NCBI GenBank assembly: GCA_028673005.1
Contig: CM054117.1
Coordinates: 31,344,561 to 31,408,560 of the forward strand
DNA length: 64,000 bases
Source: Tanypteryx hageni
Lineage: Eukaryota > Arthropoda > Insecta > Odonata > Petaluridae
Direction of reading: 5' to 3'
Positions within the stretch are counted from its first letter, which is position 1. Each line of letters starts with the position of its first letter. Both the position numbers and the translations under genes were made by a program. The notes under the pieces were generated by a model that worked only from the letters and a program-made list of their open reading frames with translations, was not told the DNA's origin and ran no database searches. Shown in pieces: positions 12,389-24,960 of the stretch.

Positions 12389-13440
12389 CCCAACCTTTGC
12401 CGAATTGATCGGTTCGTGTCGGTGGCGGCGTGGCGTCCCCCCTCCCGTTACCATTTTTTTATCTTTTAAAAAGGCCCGGCGGCGCTGGGTGCAGAGCGAG
12501 GGTCGCCAGAGGTCTCCAATTAAAGGATATTGGTATCGGTTGGTCGGGGTGTGCGCTCCGCGCGAGTGGGAGAAAGCGGAGTGGGCGGGCGGAGGAGAGG
12601 TGGGGGATAGGTGGCGTGGGCGGATGGGCGGGGAGGCTTCGCAAGGGGAGTGAATGAGAAGTGGCGTGCGACTCGCCCTCCCGGCCGCCTATCCTCCTCC
12701 CCCCGGCGCCCCTTCGCCACCCCCTCGCATGCCCGCTTCGATCGCTGGCGGCGAAGCGGTGAAGAGAGGGTGGAGCGGGGGTATGGAGGTAGGAGAAGGG
12801 CGGGCGAGAGCCACTGAGCCCTCCGTGGCATTGTGTGTGATTGGAATCGCGTGCGAGTCAAAGAGGAGAGGGGAATCGGTCATTGGTTTGGAGTGTCGAG
12901 ATGGTAGGGAGGGGAGAAAAGAGGAGGGGTTAGAAAGCGGGAAGGAGGAGGGGGATTCGTGGATCTCTTGAGGGGGAGAGAGAGGGTCGTCGTCGTGGGG
13001 GTGAGGGTAGTTTCGTGGAGGATCGTGGGGGAGGGCATAAAGGGTTTGGCGTGGGTGTGAGGGTGGAGTGTCGGACACAGCGCCGCCGCTTTCATGGGTG
13101 GCGAGTGGATGAGTTAGTGGCGTGTGTGATGGGAGGGGAGCTCTCTCTCTCTTACCCCCTCTCTTTCTACTCTCCCTCCCTTTCTCTCTCGCTCGCTCTT
13201 TCTATCTCTTCTCTCTATGGTCGCCAGTCCGGTGCGTGTGCCCCTTGCGGTCGATTGGAGGATGGGGGGAGGAAAGGGCATAAGGGGGGAGCATAGAGGT
13301 CTTTCTGGTCGTGAGAGGGCACCGCACGATGATGATACGACGATGTGTCCGTGTGCACGCGCTCTTCGACCCTTCCCCAATAGGGATGCGGCCCGAGTTC
13401 CTCTCTTTTATCGGTAGGTCGGGAGAAAGTCGTGCCCTAA
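12389..13440. repeat. GC-rich, purine-skewed block
   Basis: Directly after the pyrimidine tract the + strand becomes G-rich and CpG-containing (GGCGG, GGGAGG and GAGGAGGGG motifs). A short pyrimidine run returns at 13140-13215. Many overlapping 60-130 codon open frames lie on both strands, none recognisable. It may be a CpG-rich regulatory region, but this is inference only. Confidence 0.5.
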
Positions 13441-16400
13441 GGATGAATAATATTAAAAGCTAAGTTGCGTTTATGATTCCACGTAACGCTTTCGTGATGA
13501 TAAAGCGTCGTGTGGGGATTTTTTATTAATTTTTGTCCTTTGTGAGGATGGTGTTTCCTGGAAAGAACTGCGAACGTTTTATTCGAGGCGAACTTTATTC
13601 CGCTGTTTCTTTTATGTAGTTTACCGGGTAAAAAGATAAAGTGGCTGCGCCAGAATTCGCAGAGTGACGTTCTTGACGAAAATTCGTTGTACTTGGCCGA
13701 AGGATTTTAGTTCTTATAGTGCTTGTAATTTTTTTCTATCACGAAAAGGCGCGACTCCGTCTCAAGTGTTTCGCGATGTAACCATGAGCCAGACCATTCT
13801 AAATGTTGAGAAAAGAGTTAGTTCTACAATTTTTGTAATTCTTCTTGCTCAGGTTCGTTTTATAGCCTAGGAAAGCTAGGCAAATGCTTGGAATCCCGTT
13901 GTGAGGTATTTGACGCTGTTTTTCCTTTTTACTCACTGGAAATAAGAGGACCGATAAATGCATGTTTACCTATGGATTGTAACATTTTTTTATCCGGTCC
14001 CGTTCTTGCCGTTCTGCTTTCGTATGTCGACTTGCAGACGAGCTTTTTAAGGTCTCCTTAATCTTTTCGACTTCTTTTTTTTAGTTAATTCTTGGTCCGT
14101 CTTTATCAGTGACTTAAAGCGCAAGTTTCACTTCTCTGGTCTGCGGCTTTCCATCAGGTCTTCGATTTAATTCACAGCATTTGTCTCGCCGTGTTTTATT
14201 CTGCCTATCCTGACACGTGTCCCAGTCACCTCGGTTTCCTCTTACATATCGCCACACTGACACCTTTCGCTTTCATGATTCGCCGCTTACCCTTTGATTG
14301 TTATATTTTTTCCCGCTGGCGTCTCTTATTTCAAGATCCGCGGTTCTTAGAGCTCGTGTCTATGCCACGTACGAGTGCCTTTTTTAGGACTATTTATTCA
14401 TCGTCAGCGTCTTCCCATCGAATTCCAGGTTTTGTCAGTTTTCTTTCGAGGATCCGCTCTAAAAAAAAGTCGAGAAAATGTTTTCGTCGCCGGTTTTATA
14501 AATCGACGATGAATTCCTGGCATAAAAATATTTTTCTGATGAAGTATGTGTCGGCACGGTAAATTTCATGCTTTTATTAACATCTGCGCGTGCGTATCAA
14601 ACATTGCCATCTCGATCGGTGCTGCGATTCGCACAACTAATACTTAACAAGATAAAGTCGCGAATGACTAAGCTTTTGTGAGTCGAAGAACTGCTCTGTG
14701 TTTTGCTGATTCACCCACTATTCTTTGTGATGGATTAATTTCCTTACTCCTAAATGCGCTTGTATTAACTCAGTTTGGTTTTATATTACGTTTTAGTTGT
14801 TTTGAAACTCTTTGAGTTAGTAATTTCTTTCCTCTGAATCGACTGTGTCGCAAATCTTTTATTTACTGAGCGTATTGCTTCTCCATTGTCGTTAAAAAAG
14901 TGAGTCATTTTGCTTTAATGAAGGGCTATTATTCATTAAACCAACTCCCAGTAATACGGTAACAAGTTCTTTAATAGAAATAAACCTGCGACGAAGATGT
15001 TGATACGATTCTATTTTACGTTTCATTTTAGAAAAATTGCGACAAACGACCCAGATCAGCATTGTAACTAGCGGAACTTGTCTAATTTTTTGAGTCTTTA
15101 ATATCACGTTTATATCCCATATATTCCCGTTTTTGACGTATCTGGCATACTATTCTCGTAATCTCCGGGTGTTCAACAACGGCGACAAAATAAACGCTTT
15201 TATTGCCCAATTTTTTCTCATTCATCTAGTTTCGAAAAGGTTACTAGTCCCGAGCCTTACACATCATAAAATAGCCATTCACTCGCTTTTTCAACGTTTT
15301 TGGATTTATTTATTACATCTGGGTCACCGAGGTTTATAGTTTCATGTATTTTACTTTCGATAACACGTTTTTCTTTGATCCGCACAATTTCTCCGCCGCA
15401 TAGACACACTTGAGCGAAGCGATCATTTTTTCGACACGTAAGATAACGTCGGGCGAACAGTTCTCCTAGTAGATCTCGCGGCCGTGTAGTACTCTGAAAA
15501 GTCTCTTTTTTATTATGTCGAACGAGTTGCTTCTTCCCTTTCCCTCAATTTTCTCCTTTCTCCCTCTCCAACTCGGTATCTCCGACGATCGTTTCTGCAA
15601 CCGCAGTGCTGCTTTGAGCGAAAGGGTCCTGTTTCCTGCTAGCCTTCCTCGCCTATCGCAAACATTCTCCTTCCTCTGCTCTCTTTGACATGTTTCCCTT
15701 TTGATGTTGGTTTTTCCAATGCATTTCCATCACGTTCCAGCTCTCGAGAATGACTCGCCGGTTAAAATAGTATTTTTTTTCTCTCTCTCTCTCTCCCTTC
15801 GCCCGATAAAATGATCTCGACCATTTGCTCGGCGACGACGTATTCGTGATCACGAGAGAGCGGCAGTGACAAGAGTAATGAATTCTGAGGGAATAACTTG
15901 AGCGGGCAATGGTGTTGGGTCGGGCGAAGCCGTTTGTTCGCGTGTGGGTCGATCCAATTGGGTGGGCAAGGTGATGTCACCGGTCTATTTTTACCGCCAA
16001 TGCCGTAAGGTATGTCGGCGCGAGCGCAAAAAGATAAATTCGAGGATACTTATCATTATTCGTTGTTTGTTTGTGATAAATTTGCTTTCGGTTTCTTTTA
16101 TTTTAAGGCGTCAAATTAAAATTTAACGTGTCACCCGTTTTGATTAGTCGTGAAATAACTTATGAGCGGTAAATTGAATTATCCTCATGTGATGACTAAT
16201 TCTATCGCGTTACATTTAGTGTGGAAATGAGAAGTTAATTCTGGCGGAAAATGTGGAAATAATAACGAAATATCCGGGAGAGAGTGGGGCGAATAATTAA
16301 TGTTTTTCCAGCAATATGTTTTAATATTGCATCGAACCAAAATTTTCCGATGTACTCAAGCCATACTCGTTAATTGAAAAGCGTTAAATTAACATATTAA

Positions 16401-16606
16401 TTTGTTCAGAAAAATTCATTAATTAACATCATTATTTTTATTTGAAGTAATGGGAGGAATATGTTCAAGTTAGCACCATTCCATGTCGCAGTCATTCTTA
16501 AATATAAACCGAGAAATTCCGAAGAAGGGTAAAATAAATTTGTGCTATTTCGGTCATTCTCTACAGTAACAATTTTTTCGTGGAAAAATGTCGGTGATAA
16601 ATTGTA
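13441..16606. other. Unassigned AT-rich sequence
   Basis: No gene, RNA or transposon end recognised. A (CT)n run lies at 15779-15797. The 123-codon open frame at 14191-14562 has no domain that I recognise and no supporting context. Confidence 0.5.
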
Positions 16607-16614
16607 ACTACAAG

Positions 16615-16917
16615 CAGGTAGAATCCGAGACACCGGCTAGTCGGGCGGCTGCCCGGTCGCCAAAATGTTTAGGGCGATTCCTGATAGATATTTATACATT
16701 ATTTGGAGGAGAATAAATGATGGCGATCAGTGAATATCGTTTAATAGACGGAAATTTTATTAGCGTTTCTTTAATCTTTAGTCTTTATTGGTTCAGTTTT
16801 ATCACTTATTTAAAGAAGTAACAAATAAATTAAAACATTCGTGAAAATTATTTGTAGAAAAGGCGGCGCTAAAAGATATCATTGCTTGTGGGACCATAAT
16901 ATTTTGGACTGGCCCCT
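16615..16917. mobile_element. Non-autonomous hAT-like element (family B, copy 1)
   Basis: This 303-bp element aligns with the left part of the hAT element at 59832. Both carry a CGGGYGGCTRCCCGG motif followed by CGCCAAA, a GGGCG block, and a TATTTATRCATTA block at matching spacing. The flanking 8-mers ACTACAAG (16607-16614) and ACTATAAG (16918-16925) match at 7 of 8, as expected for a hAT target duplication. The terminal repeats themselves are heavily decayed (CAGGTAGAATCC against AGGGGCCAGTCC). The boundaries therefore rest on the target duplication and on alignment to the other copy. There is no coding capacity. Confidence 0.72.
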
Positions 16918-16925
16918 ACTATAAG

Positions 16926-19507
16926 TAAAATTTGGTGTGAAATTTTAGATATGAAATAAGTTTTCTGGAAAGATTTACTCTTTCCTTAATTTCTCATATA
17001 AATAGCGCGTGGTTTTTCATTAAATTAAAGGCGCTTCTCGAAAGAAGAAGACAATTCAATCCAATCTGTGTGTGTGTAATTTAAGGCGAATCAGCCTCTT
17101 GGCCGTAACAATACATTTTAAACACCACCTATTTGTGATGAACTACCCACATCACCGATGCAATCTGTAACTTGCAATTTCATCTGCGAATCGGTTATAT
17201 CAGCTCGCTATAGAATAACCTCTTCCACTTCACCTCGTTGACATTTCAATAACCCCCACCACTTAATAAATATCCCCATCTTCTATTTATATACCTTCGC
17301 CGAGTTTTCCTCTCCCGTCGCGACATTTTGGGAACCCTGACGGAATTATCTTTCGGGCCGCATCGAAAGAATCGTTTTGATGGTTTTATTCTCCGTCCTA
17401 TCAAAAGAGCTCGGACCGTTCGTTCGCGAGTTATCCCGGAGACTCAGTCAAAAAGGCACAAAGGTACGTCGACTCATTTTGTGCGCGGTCGGGAAGCTAT
17501 TAAAAAAATGGGAAGGTTATCCGCATTCTTAGTAATCAGCGCGTCACTCCGGGTAGAGGAAAGGGAACGCTAGTTTCGCACGGGTGAGATATTACATTTC
17601 CCCGCCGTGTCATTTCCCGCTTTTGTACTACCGGTCGCAGAGATAGGCTTTTACGAGCCCCTTCTTTCTCTCTTCTCCCCCTCCTCCCGACCCGCTCGCC
17701 TTCGTTCGTTATGGCGCCCGGATTTTTATATTAATTTTTTTTCTTCAACACCTGTGTGGGCGGCATGTGTGTGCGCTTTTCTTCAACCATCTCCGAAGCT
17801 TTTTACTAGCCTTACCTGCCTGTGGGCAGGTCATTGTGTTCCGCTGGATCTCTCTCCCTCTATGTCTCTCTTCCCCATAAGATGGAAGATTCTTCATTTT
17901 TTTATGTTCTCGAAAAGGCATTCTATAGCGCGGCACGCATTATCTCCGACTTTTTTTTTCTAATACGGGAACGGAATGGATTCGTGACGACGCTCGTGGT
18001 ACCGCGTGGGAGGGTTTTATTTTTTTAAAGCGTGTTGCATAGATACCAGGGTTCGATTAAGAGGAGGCTAAAGGTGTCTTGATGCGAAGCTCGTTCGGGG
18101 AATATGTTTCTCTCGCTCTCTACAGTAGTTTCGATGCGGGATGGAGATACACGCCCACGTCTTCGTCAAAAGAGGATGATGTTATTATTTTTTCGTTTCG
18201 GATCCATCCTTGGCCTTTTTTTTGAGGCTGTGGAATTCGTTCCCTCTTCTCTTTTCATCCGCCCGATAGAGGGATGGCTTAAGGATGGTATTCGGTTTCG
18301 TCTCCGGGTTATGCTTATCCTCGGATCGTGTATGTTTATGAAGGGTGACGGGATCGTAAAGATCGGCGATAAAATACATGTTGAAGTCCCCGCGCCTAGG
18401 AGTTGTATAGCGCGGCCTTCCATAAAAACGAAAGTACAGCGTTTCCGTCGTCACGGTTATTTGTAAGAATGAGGAAGTGTGTAAATGTTACGAAACCGGG
18501 AAAGGGAGGCGGCGGCGGTCAGGAGGGATGTAATAAAATACGCTGATTTTTGGACCCGTGTCGGCGATTCGAATGAGATCCCAAGTATAAAAGTTTTTTG
18601 TTTAATTCGGCAGTTCTGTTGTCGTCGTATGATGGCGGCGGTAACGAGTTTTCCCTTCGAGTGGTATTAGTTTTCTTCTTCGCCGATTCGACGCAATCTG
18701 ATTAATTTATTTTCCGCAATCGCATTTTATTAGCACAGTTCGTTTACGAGCGCATTTAACTAAATCGTCATAATCGCGAAATTTCTGTTCAAAAAGATAC
18801 CTCGCTGCGCGAAACAAATTGAATTGATTAAAATAACATTTGTGGCATCTGCGCCGAGAATCGTCGCCACAAAGAAAAAGTTGGAAAAAAACCTTTTCAT
18901 ATTTTATGAAGCTCGGTTATGAGTTTGGCGCACCAAATAAAAAATTAAATTAAATTTTCGTAATAAACGAAATTGTGACCTTTTCACGTTCGAATGTGAT
19001 TTTTCTGTTTATAGGTTCCATCGTAGAGTGAGCAAGCTTAAACAGTTCTCGTTATATCAACGTTACATTGATTTATTTCGCCTAACTGCTGTTGCGATTT
19101 CGTTTCACCTGTTGTTTCGGTTGCCAGCAGAAGCTGGTAACGTATGCGTCTAAATCCGCAAAATCGAGAAGAATCCTTTTTTACCGCCCGGCATGCCGTT
19201 TTCAGATAGTCTCGTAAATGAGATGAGAAAAAAGAAACGTTTTTCTTTTCGTCCGCTCCTCCAGTCGAATCGCAAGCTTTTACTACTCCTTGAGGCCATT
19301 TCGCCTCGATGGGTTTTCGTAGTGACGAAATAATTCATATGCCGAAGACGTTGGTCGTTCGTGAGTAGTTACGAATCCGTGACCTCCCATTCGAGGAACG
19401 CGTCACCTACTTGTATATGTAGGTGTGCGGGGAAGTGTTCGAGGCATAACCATAAGTCTTCTCGTTGGTTCGTGCTGTGATGCAAACAAATCCCAAGGAT
19501 TCTCTCC
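16926..19507. other. Unassigned sequence
   Basis: No gene recognised. The open frames at 17328-17573, 17607-17963 and 18104-18466 lack domains and are overlapped by frames in other registers. Confidence 0.5.
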
Positions 19508-20060
19508 TAGGAGTCGGCGGGTGGAGGAGGGGAGGGGAGTTGACGGTGAGGGGGGGAAATGGGGAGGAGAGCGCTGCTCAATAGACTCGGAGAGACCGGA
19601 GCACGAAAGAGTCGTGAGCATCAACGCGTCGATGAGGGAGGAAGCGCAGACAACATCACGCCTCCTTCCCACGTCCCCGCGGCGCGGTCGTCCGGGGACG
19701 TGGTTTATCCGTCACTTAAGTCCGATCGGTAGGCAGGTATTACGGAGTGGGGTCTCTCTTTATTGATTCATTTCGAGGTCTTCAATCTGCGAACCCGAGG
19801 TCAGGAGAGTCGAGAGACCCAACCTCCCCCGGGGCCCACCCTCGACGCCGTTCTTCCTCAGGTGGAGAGTTGGCGGCGTTGTCGGGAGGAGTGAGCGGGG
19901 TAGGATGTGATGAAGATGATTAAACGCCTATGGGACGGGTCGTAAGGAGGCGGACGATCGCGAGATAAAGAGGGCGGGGTGGTCGTGCTGTGGGGTGGGT
20001 GGGTGTAGCTAAGAGAGAGGGAGGTGGTAAGGGGAGGGGGATGGGGTAAGGGGAGGCGTT
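19508..20060 (-). repeat. Purine-rich (G/A) low-complexity block
   Basis: GGAGGGGAGG, GAGGGGGG and similar motifs dominate 19508-19580 and 19900-20060 on the + strand, with a CpG-rich segment between them. Overlapping open frames on both strands are compositional. Confidence 0.6.
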
Positions 20061-20660
20061 GTATAGAACCGGTCCCGGGGGCGGCTTTCAGGTGGAGAGA
20101 GAGAGAGAAAGAGTCAGTCCGCGCCAATCTCTCTCTACTGGTCGCTTCGAATCCCTTCACTATAATTTAGTCGTTTCTGACCGCGGTGGTGGTTGGGAAG
20201 GGGTTGGTGAAGGGAGGGGGGGAGAAGACGCGGGAAATAAGAAACGAGGGGGGTTAAGGTCCCCCTCGCTCTCACGCCGAGGGCGAGCGCATGCTATCAT
20301 ACGGACAGCAGCCTCCCCCATTCCCCTCCCCCCCCCCCATAATCCTCGGCCATTTCATATTCCTCCCCTCGTCCCTCGCTCTCGACTCTCTTCCTTTCTT
20401 CACTTTCCTCGCCTTAAAAACACCCACCCGTCTCTCCCCCCCTCTATGTCTTCTCTTTCTCCCCTCTCTCTTTTTCCCCTTCTGCTCTCGCAGGCGACGT
20501 GGCGCTGTAGTACGTGACATGAATGCGGAAAAGTTGCGTTCGACTCTCGGTGTCGGCCATGCTGCGTGTGTGTGTGAGATTGCCGGACGGATAACAGAAG
20601 TGCACATTTGCGTTGCTGACGCGGAGAGAGAGAGGAAAAAGGAAGAGGGTGCGCATAGTT
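20061..20660. other. Mixed purine- and pyrimidine-rich low-complexity sequence
   Basis: A (GA)n run at about 20094-20108, a purine block at 20190-20255 and a pyrimidine block at about 20315-20485 alternate. Four overlapping open frames of 70-150 codons occur. None has a recognisable domain. Confidence 0.5.
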
Positions 20661-22690
20661 CTGGTTGAAATTTGTTAAGAGTTTCGGGGACGGGAGGAAG
20701 GTATTTCTGTTATTTTTTTGTTCGGTAACGTCAAGGGGGTCGCAACCTCCCTTTTTGAGAGTCACAAAAAGTGAGTGTAAAATTTGATATTCTCGAGCAA
20801 ATATAATAAATCGCGGTGGTTTTTTATTTTATATTTTTGGGGCGTACGTAGACGTCGGGTGTGTAAGACTCTATTCGTCGGTCGGATATCCCTCTCGGGA
20901 GGGAGTTTTGAAGCTCGGGGCTGTGTTGCGATGGAGATAGCAGTTCTCGTGTCCTTCCAAGGTGCGGTGGTAAGGTTTTTGGTGGTCGAGCGGTTAGCCT
21001 GGACTTTGCGGCCGCTATGTATCGGGTTCGCGTGTGGCGTTCCTATTGAAAGTCTTTACCTTTACCATTCCTTCCTCGCTGTTTCGATGAATCCCATTGA
21101 TTATTTTTACCGGATGGAGCAATGTGAAAGTTTAGAACGAAAAGGATATTTGTTCAGCGCTAATTTCAGAAATAGAATTTCACAATCGAAAGATTTCTGT
21201 AAAAGACATGAGGCAGAATTTAGTTCGCACGAGTGTTGGCCCAGTAAGGACCATCGACCGCCATTCCCATCATTCTATTCGCTCTGAGCGGGTCAGTAAA
21301 CATTAGAATGAAAGTGACCCGTCTCATAGGTTCTAGTAAATCATTTATGTAAATACGTTTCACTTTCATTTGGGTGTTGCTACCATTAGGGTTAATCTTT
21401 TCTCGGAATCGACTCTCATAAACTTCTTCGAAGTTAATTATTACCTCCTTTATAAAGACAGTCATGCGAGTACCAGCAAATAATCCGAAATTAATTTTCG
21501 CGAAAGGTTCCTTGCACGCATCTAGATTCGAATGTGTCTTAGCTATAGTTTCGCTTCGGTAGGCAGTAATGGGTGTTCATTGGAAATGATAAAATATCCG
21601 TAGTCGCTGCCAAAACCTGTTTATTCGATGCGGAGCGGGGCGTTTCGACACGGAACACAGTTAAAAGGATTTAGTGTAAATGGCAGAGTGGGGCTGCAGG
21701 GCATGAGCAGTAGATGTAACTTAAATGGTAAGATGTGTACATGATTAAAATGACCAAGATGAAAGGTTATTGGAGCGAGCGAGCGTTCATTACGTGTACA
21801 TTACATCTCATGATGTATGGCGAACAGCTAGAGTGGGTGGTTGCCTCGTAAATGGTCCGCCGCTGAGAGATTAATAAAGCTCGAATTACTCTGATTGATT
21901 AAATTATCGTGAGCGATGTTTTTTTTTGAGCTATTAGCTTTTCCATTATATTCTAAAATATCCGGATTGCCAAATATCTCGTTAATTTGTACTCGTAATT
22001 CTCTTTTCGCTGAACTTTCGTTTCGAGTGGATAAGTGAGACCTTTTCAGGTAAAATGGCTTGCTACGGATGAAAGTAATTTTATCGATGTTTTGCCGCCT
22101 CGAAATTTATTTTCTAATTATTTTCTGTCGCACTTTAATGTTGCGGCATTTCCCTCTCTCTTGTATATCACCTGAGCTGCCCATTTCTTTGCACTTTCTA
22201 TTTCTCTTAATAGTATCGAACTTTTGATAAATTATTGCACTGCACTTTATATTTGTATAATTAACCAACTAAAATTCAGTACACGGGTATTTTAAAAATA
22301 TTTGCCTTAATTTTTATTTTTCATTAGGGCGAGAACGTATTCATGCGTGATTTTGAATATCAAAATTCGTCTTTTCTTATAAATTAATGTAAGATTTTAT
22401 AGTAATTTCTAATTGAACAATATTTAACGTTTTGGCGATTTTTTATTGTTTAATTTTTATTTGAAATTTTGAGTAGTTTTAATTTAGCATTCGCTTTTGC
22501 GCTCTTAAAATATGTAGGTACTATTATTTTAAGGCTCCTATACAAACGAGTAGAATATATAATCTGATCTTCAATTGCTCGCACGTTTGTGCTTCTTCCC
22601 TTTGTAAAGCTATAAAGCTATGGATACTGTGAAAGGTGTTGATTTTTTTCCTCAATTTTTCGTATTTGAGGATAGCTAGTTTATTGGTGG
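20661..22690. other. Unassigned sequence
   Basis: Nothing identifiable. The 167-codon open frame at 20784-21287 is the longest non-repetitive one here, but its translation has no recognisable domain and no homologue I can name. From about 21900 the sequence is strongly AT-rich. Confidence 0.5.
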
Positions 22691-22699
22691 CCCTCTAAC

Positions 22700-22800
22700 T
22701 CAACCTTTTTTAATCCACGGCACACCTTCATGAATGCTTAAACATCGCCGCACATCTTTATACATGCTTAAACATTGCGGCACACTAAACCACCCCTAAT
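22700..22800. mobile_element. Possible hAT terminal remnant with a 30-bp tandem duplication
   Basis: The motif CTCAACCTTTTTTAATCCAC followed by GGCACACC resembles the CTCAACCTTTTT...CGGCACAC start seen in many animal hAT elements. Two 30-bp units, each starting GCACA and containing TGCTTAAACAT, follow in tandem at 22720-22749 and 22750-22779. A third partial GCACACT comes after. No opposite end or target duplication was found, so this is at best an end fragment. Confidence 0.35.
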
Positions 22801-24589
22801 TAATTTCACTGCGTTAATACATCTTTAAAGAAAAGACAAGCATAAAACAAGTAGAAGTCGTAAATATATTAGGTTACTATGATTGGCCGCATAGTATTTA
22901 ATAATTGAATAAGTTTATTGCAAGTGAACCACATAATACATAATTCAACAATGTATGAATTATTTCGCTATTCAATTGGATATTTGGGCTTGCCTTTTGG
23001 AACAGAAACGCTTTATGTTTGGATCAGTAGTTGAAAGAGCCACCCGAAGTTCTTTTTCTAGATTCTTTAAACATGTAATTTTAATATTTTTAATAAGCCC
23101 CATTGCAAACTTAATTCGCATAAATACATTGTTGGAATTCGGGGCAACATGTCAACTGCAAATTCGGATATTGAAGGATATTCATCTTTAGCTTTTAGCG
23201 TAAATACATCCATAGGCGCCATATTATTTTAGTGTATGATCGCTTCTAAGGTCTTAGCTTCAGAGTAAGTTACTTGGATGATGACATTTATATGCAGAAA
23301 AAGTTGCCGATCATTCTCTCTAGATTATTCTCGATGTCAACTAATCCTTATCTTTTCTTAGTTCATTTTGTCGGCATCCATTGCTTCGCTTTTTGCAAGT
23401 CACGTGATAATTGATCTATCCATTTATTCCCAACGATCTGATTAAAGTTAAAATCTGCCGGGCAACCTTTATATCAATTATGGAAGCTCCTAACTCATAG
23501 GATTTGTCAGGTCCAATTATTTTCTTTATTTGTATTCGATCCGCGGGAATGCTTAGAAATTTAATCATCCGCCGCCGGTTTTCGGAATCGATAAGCAAAG
23601 TAATTACTTTGGCCGAATTGATTGTTTTTGCAGAATGCACACGTGATCAATAAGAGTGGCTGTAGATTCGTTTATCACTCGGCCCGAATGCGTTGCGAAC
23701 TTGAAAAAAAAAATGAAATTTGGTTTCGATATTTGGGCGCTCGTCTCAGTGAAATACGGCTCATCGCCTTTCACTCGATCTATTATTTGCGCCACACGTG
23801 AATCCGTTCTCGCACGGAAGGATGGATAAAATGCAGAGCGTGGATTGTTCGCGGCTGGTGCCGATGTGAAAAAAGAACGGACGACAAATTGGTTTACTCA
23901 GAGCGAAAATCGTTCGGCGCTTATTTTTTCCTTCCCGGCCGCCTGGAACCTTCGATTTGGTCTTTCTTTTCTCCCTCTCTTTCTCTCCGTTCCCTTAAGG
24001 GTGTAATTTTACTATCTCGGGAGGTTTATCTTTAACCGCCCCAACGACTCGCTAAAGTCTTTATGGTATACTGTTGGGTACCTGCCAACCCGACCCCCTC
24101 AATTTTGTGAGAATTTTAGGTTCCTTCGAAAGTTCTCTTCCTTTCCCACCCCCTCACCCTCCTCCCTTCACGGCCACGTAAACCAAGATCCTTCTTCCCA
24201 GCCTTATCCCCTTTCTTTCCTCAGCCGCCTTCTCAAAAAAAAACACGGTGAGACCCTCCTCGGGAAATTCTCACTTGTCCCCATCAACACACATGCAACC
24301 CTTTCCCCTAACCTTTGGAGAATTTTTTGCTTTCGGAACAATCAAAGATTTTTTTTCGGCTGTCTGTTTTTTTCCGAAGTTTCTTCCGTCTCCTCGACCC
24401 CCTTTTCGTGTTCGCGGATCGTTTACCGGGAGATGGTTTTACCAGGGTACGAATGGGAGAAAGGGATGGAGGAAGAGAGGTAGTATAGTACCTTCGAAGG
24501 AGAAGGAGAGTTTAGTGCCGACCCATGCATTTCGAATCGTTTTCCAGTTTAATGGACTACTAATGAGTGGCACCCTCTTCGTCCTTTAT
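22801..24589. other. Unassigned sequence
   Basis: AT-rich to about 23700, then CpG- and pyrimidine-richer. No gene or RNA recognised. Confidence 0.5.
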
Positions 24590-24960
24590 CCGCACCTTAT
24601 CTCTTTCTCCATCGGCCCTCCCAAGTCATGCTAAGTTTGCCCTCTCTCTCTACCTCGTCTTCTGCCCCACTACTTGCACTATATCTCTTCCCCCGGTACC
24701 CTCCCTACCTCCCCCTTTCCCCCCCCCCCCTGTAACCTCCCTATCTCCCATCCTTTCCCCCACGGTAACCTCCCTATCTCCCTTTCTCTCCCCCCACGGT
24801 ACCCCACCTATCTCCGTTTCTCTCTCCCCACGGTACCCTCCCCACCTCCCTTTCTCTCCCTGGTACCCTCCACACCTCCCTTTCTCTCCCTGGTACCCTC
24901 CACACCTCCCTTTCTCTCCTCCGAATGGAGAACGCCGTGTCGGGTCACCGCCATTCTCGC
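24590..24960 (+). repeat. Pyrimidine-rich block
   Basis: C/T-dominated sequence with a 12-base C run at about 24719-24730. It contains the 30-37 bp minisatellite described separately. The 193-codon open frame crossing it is Pro/Ser/Leu-rich and repeats with the minisatellite. Confidence 0.7.
24686..24921 (+). repeat. Degenerate 30-37 bp minisatellite, about 7 units
   Basis: Seven successive units share a GGTACCCTCC or GGTAACCTCC core followed by an A/C-interrupted CCTCCCTTTCTCT segment. The last two units are almost identical at 30 bp, and earlier units are longer and more diverged. The gradient suggests that the array grew at its right-hand side most recently. Confidence 0.8.

Noticed and set aside
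10936..12408. 490-codon plus-strand and 306-codon minus-strand open frames
   Set aside because: They consist entirely of Ser/Pro/Leu or Arg/Glu/Gly strings dictated by a C/T-only strand. No domain, and the composition alone removes stop codons.
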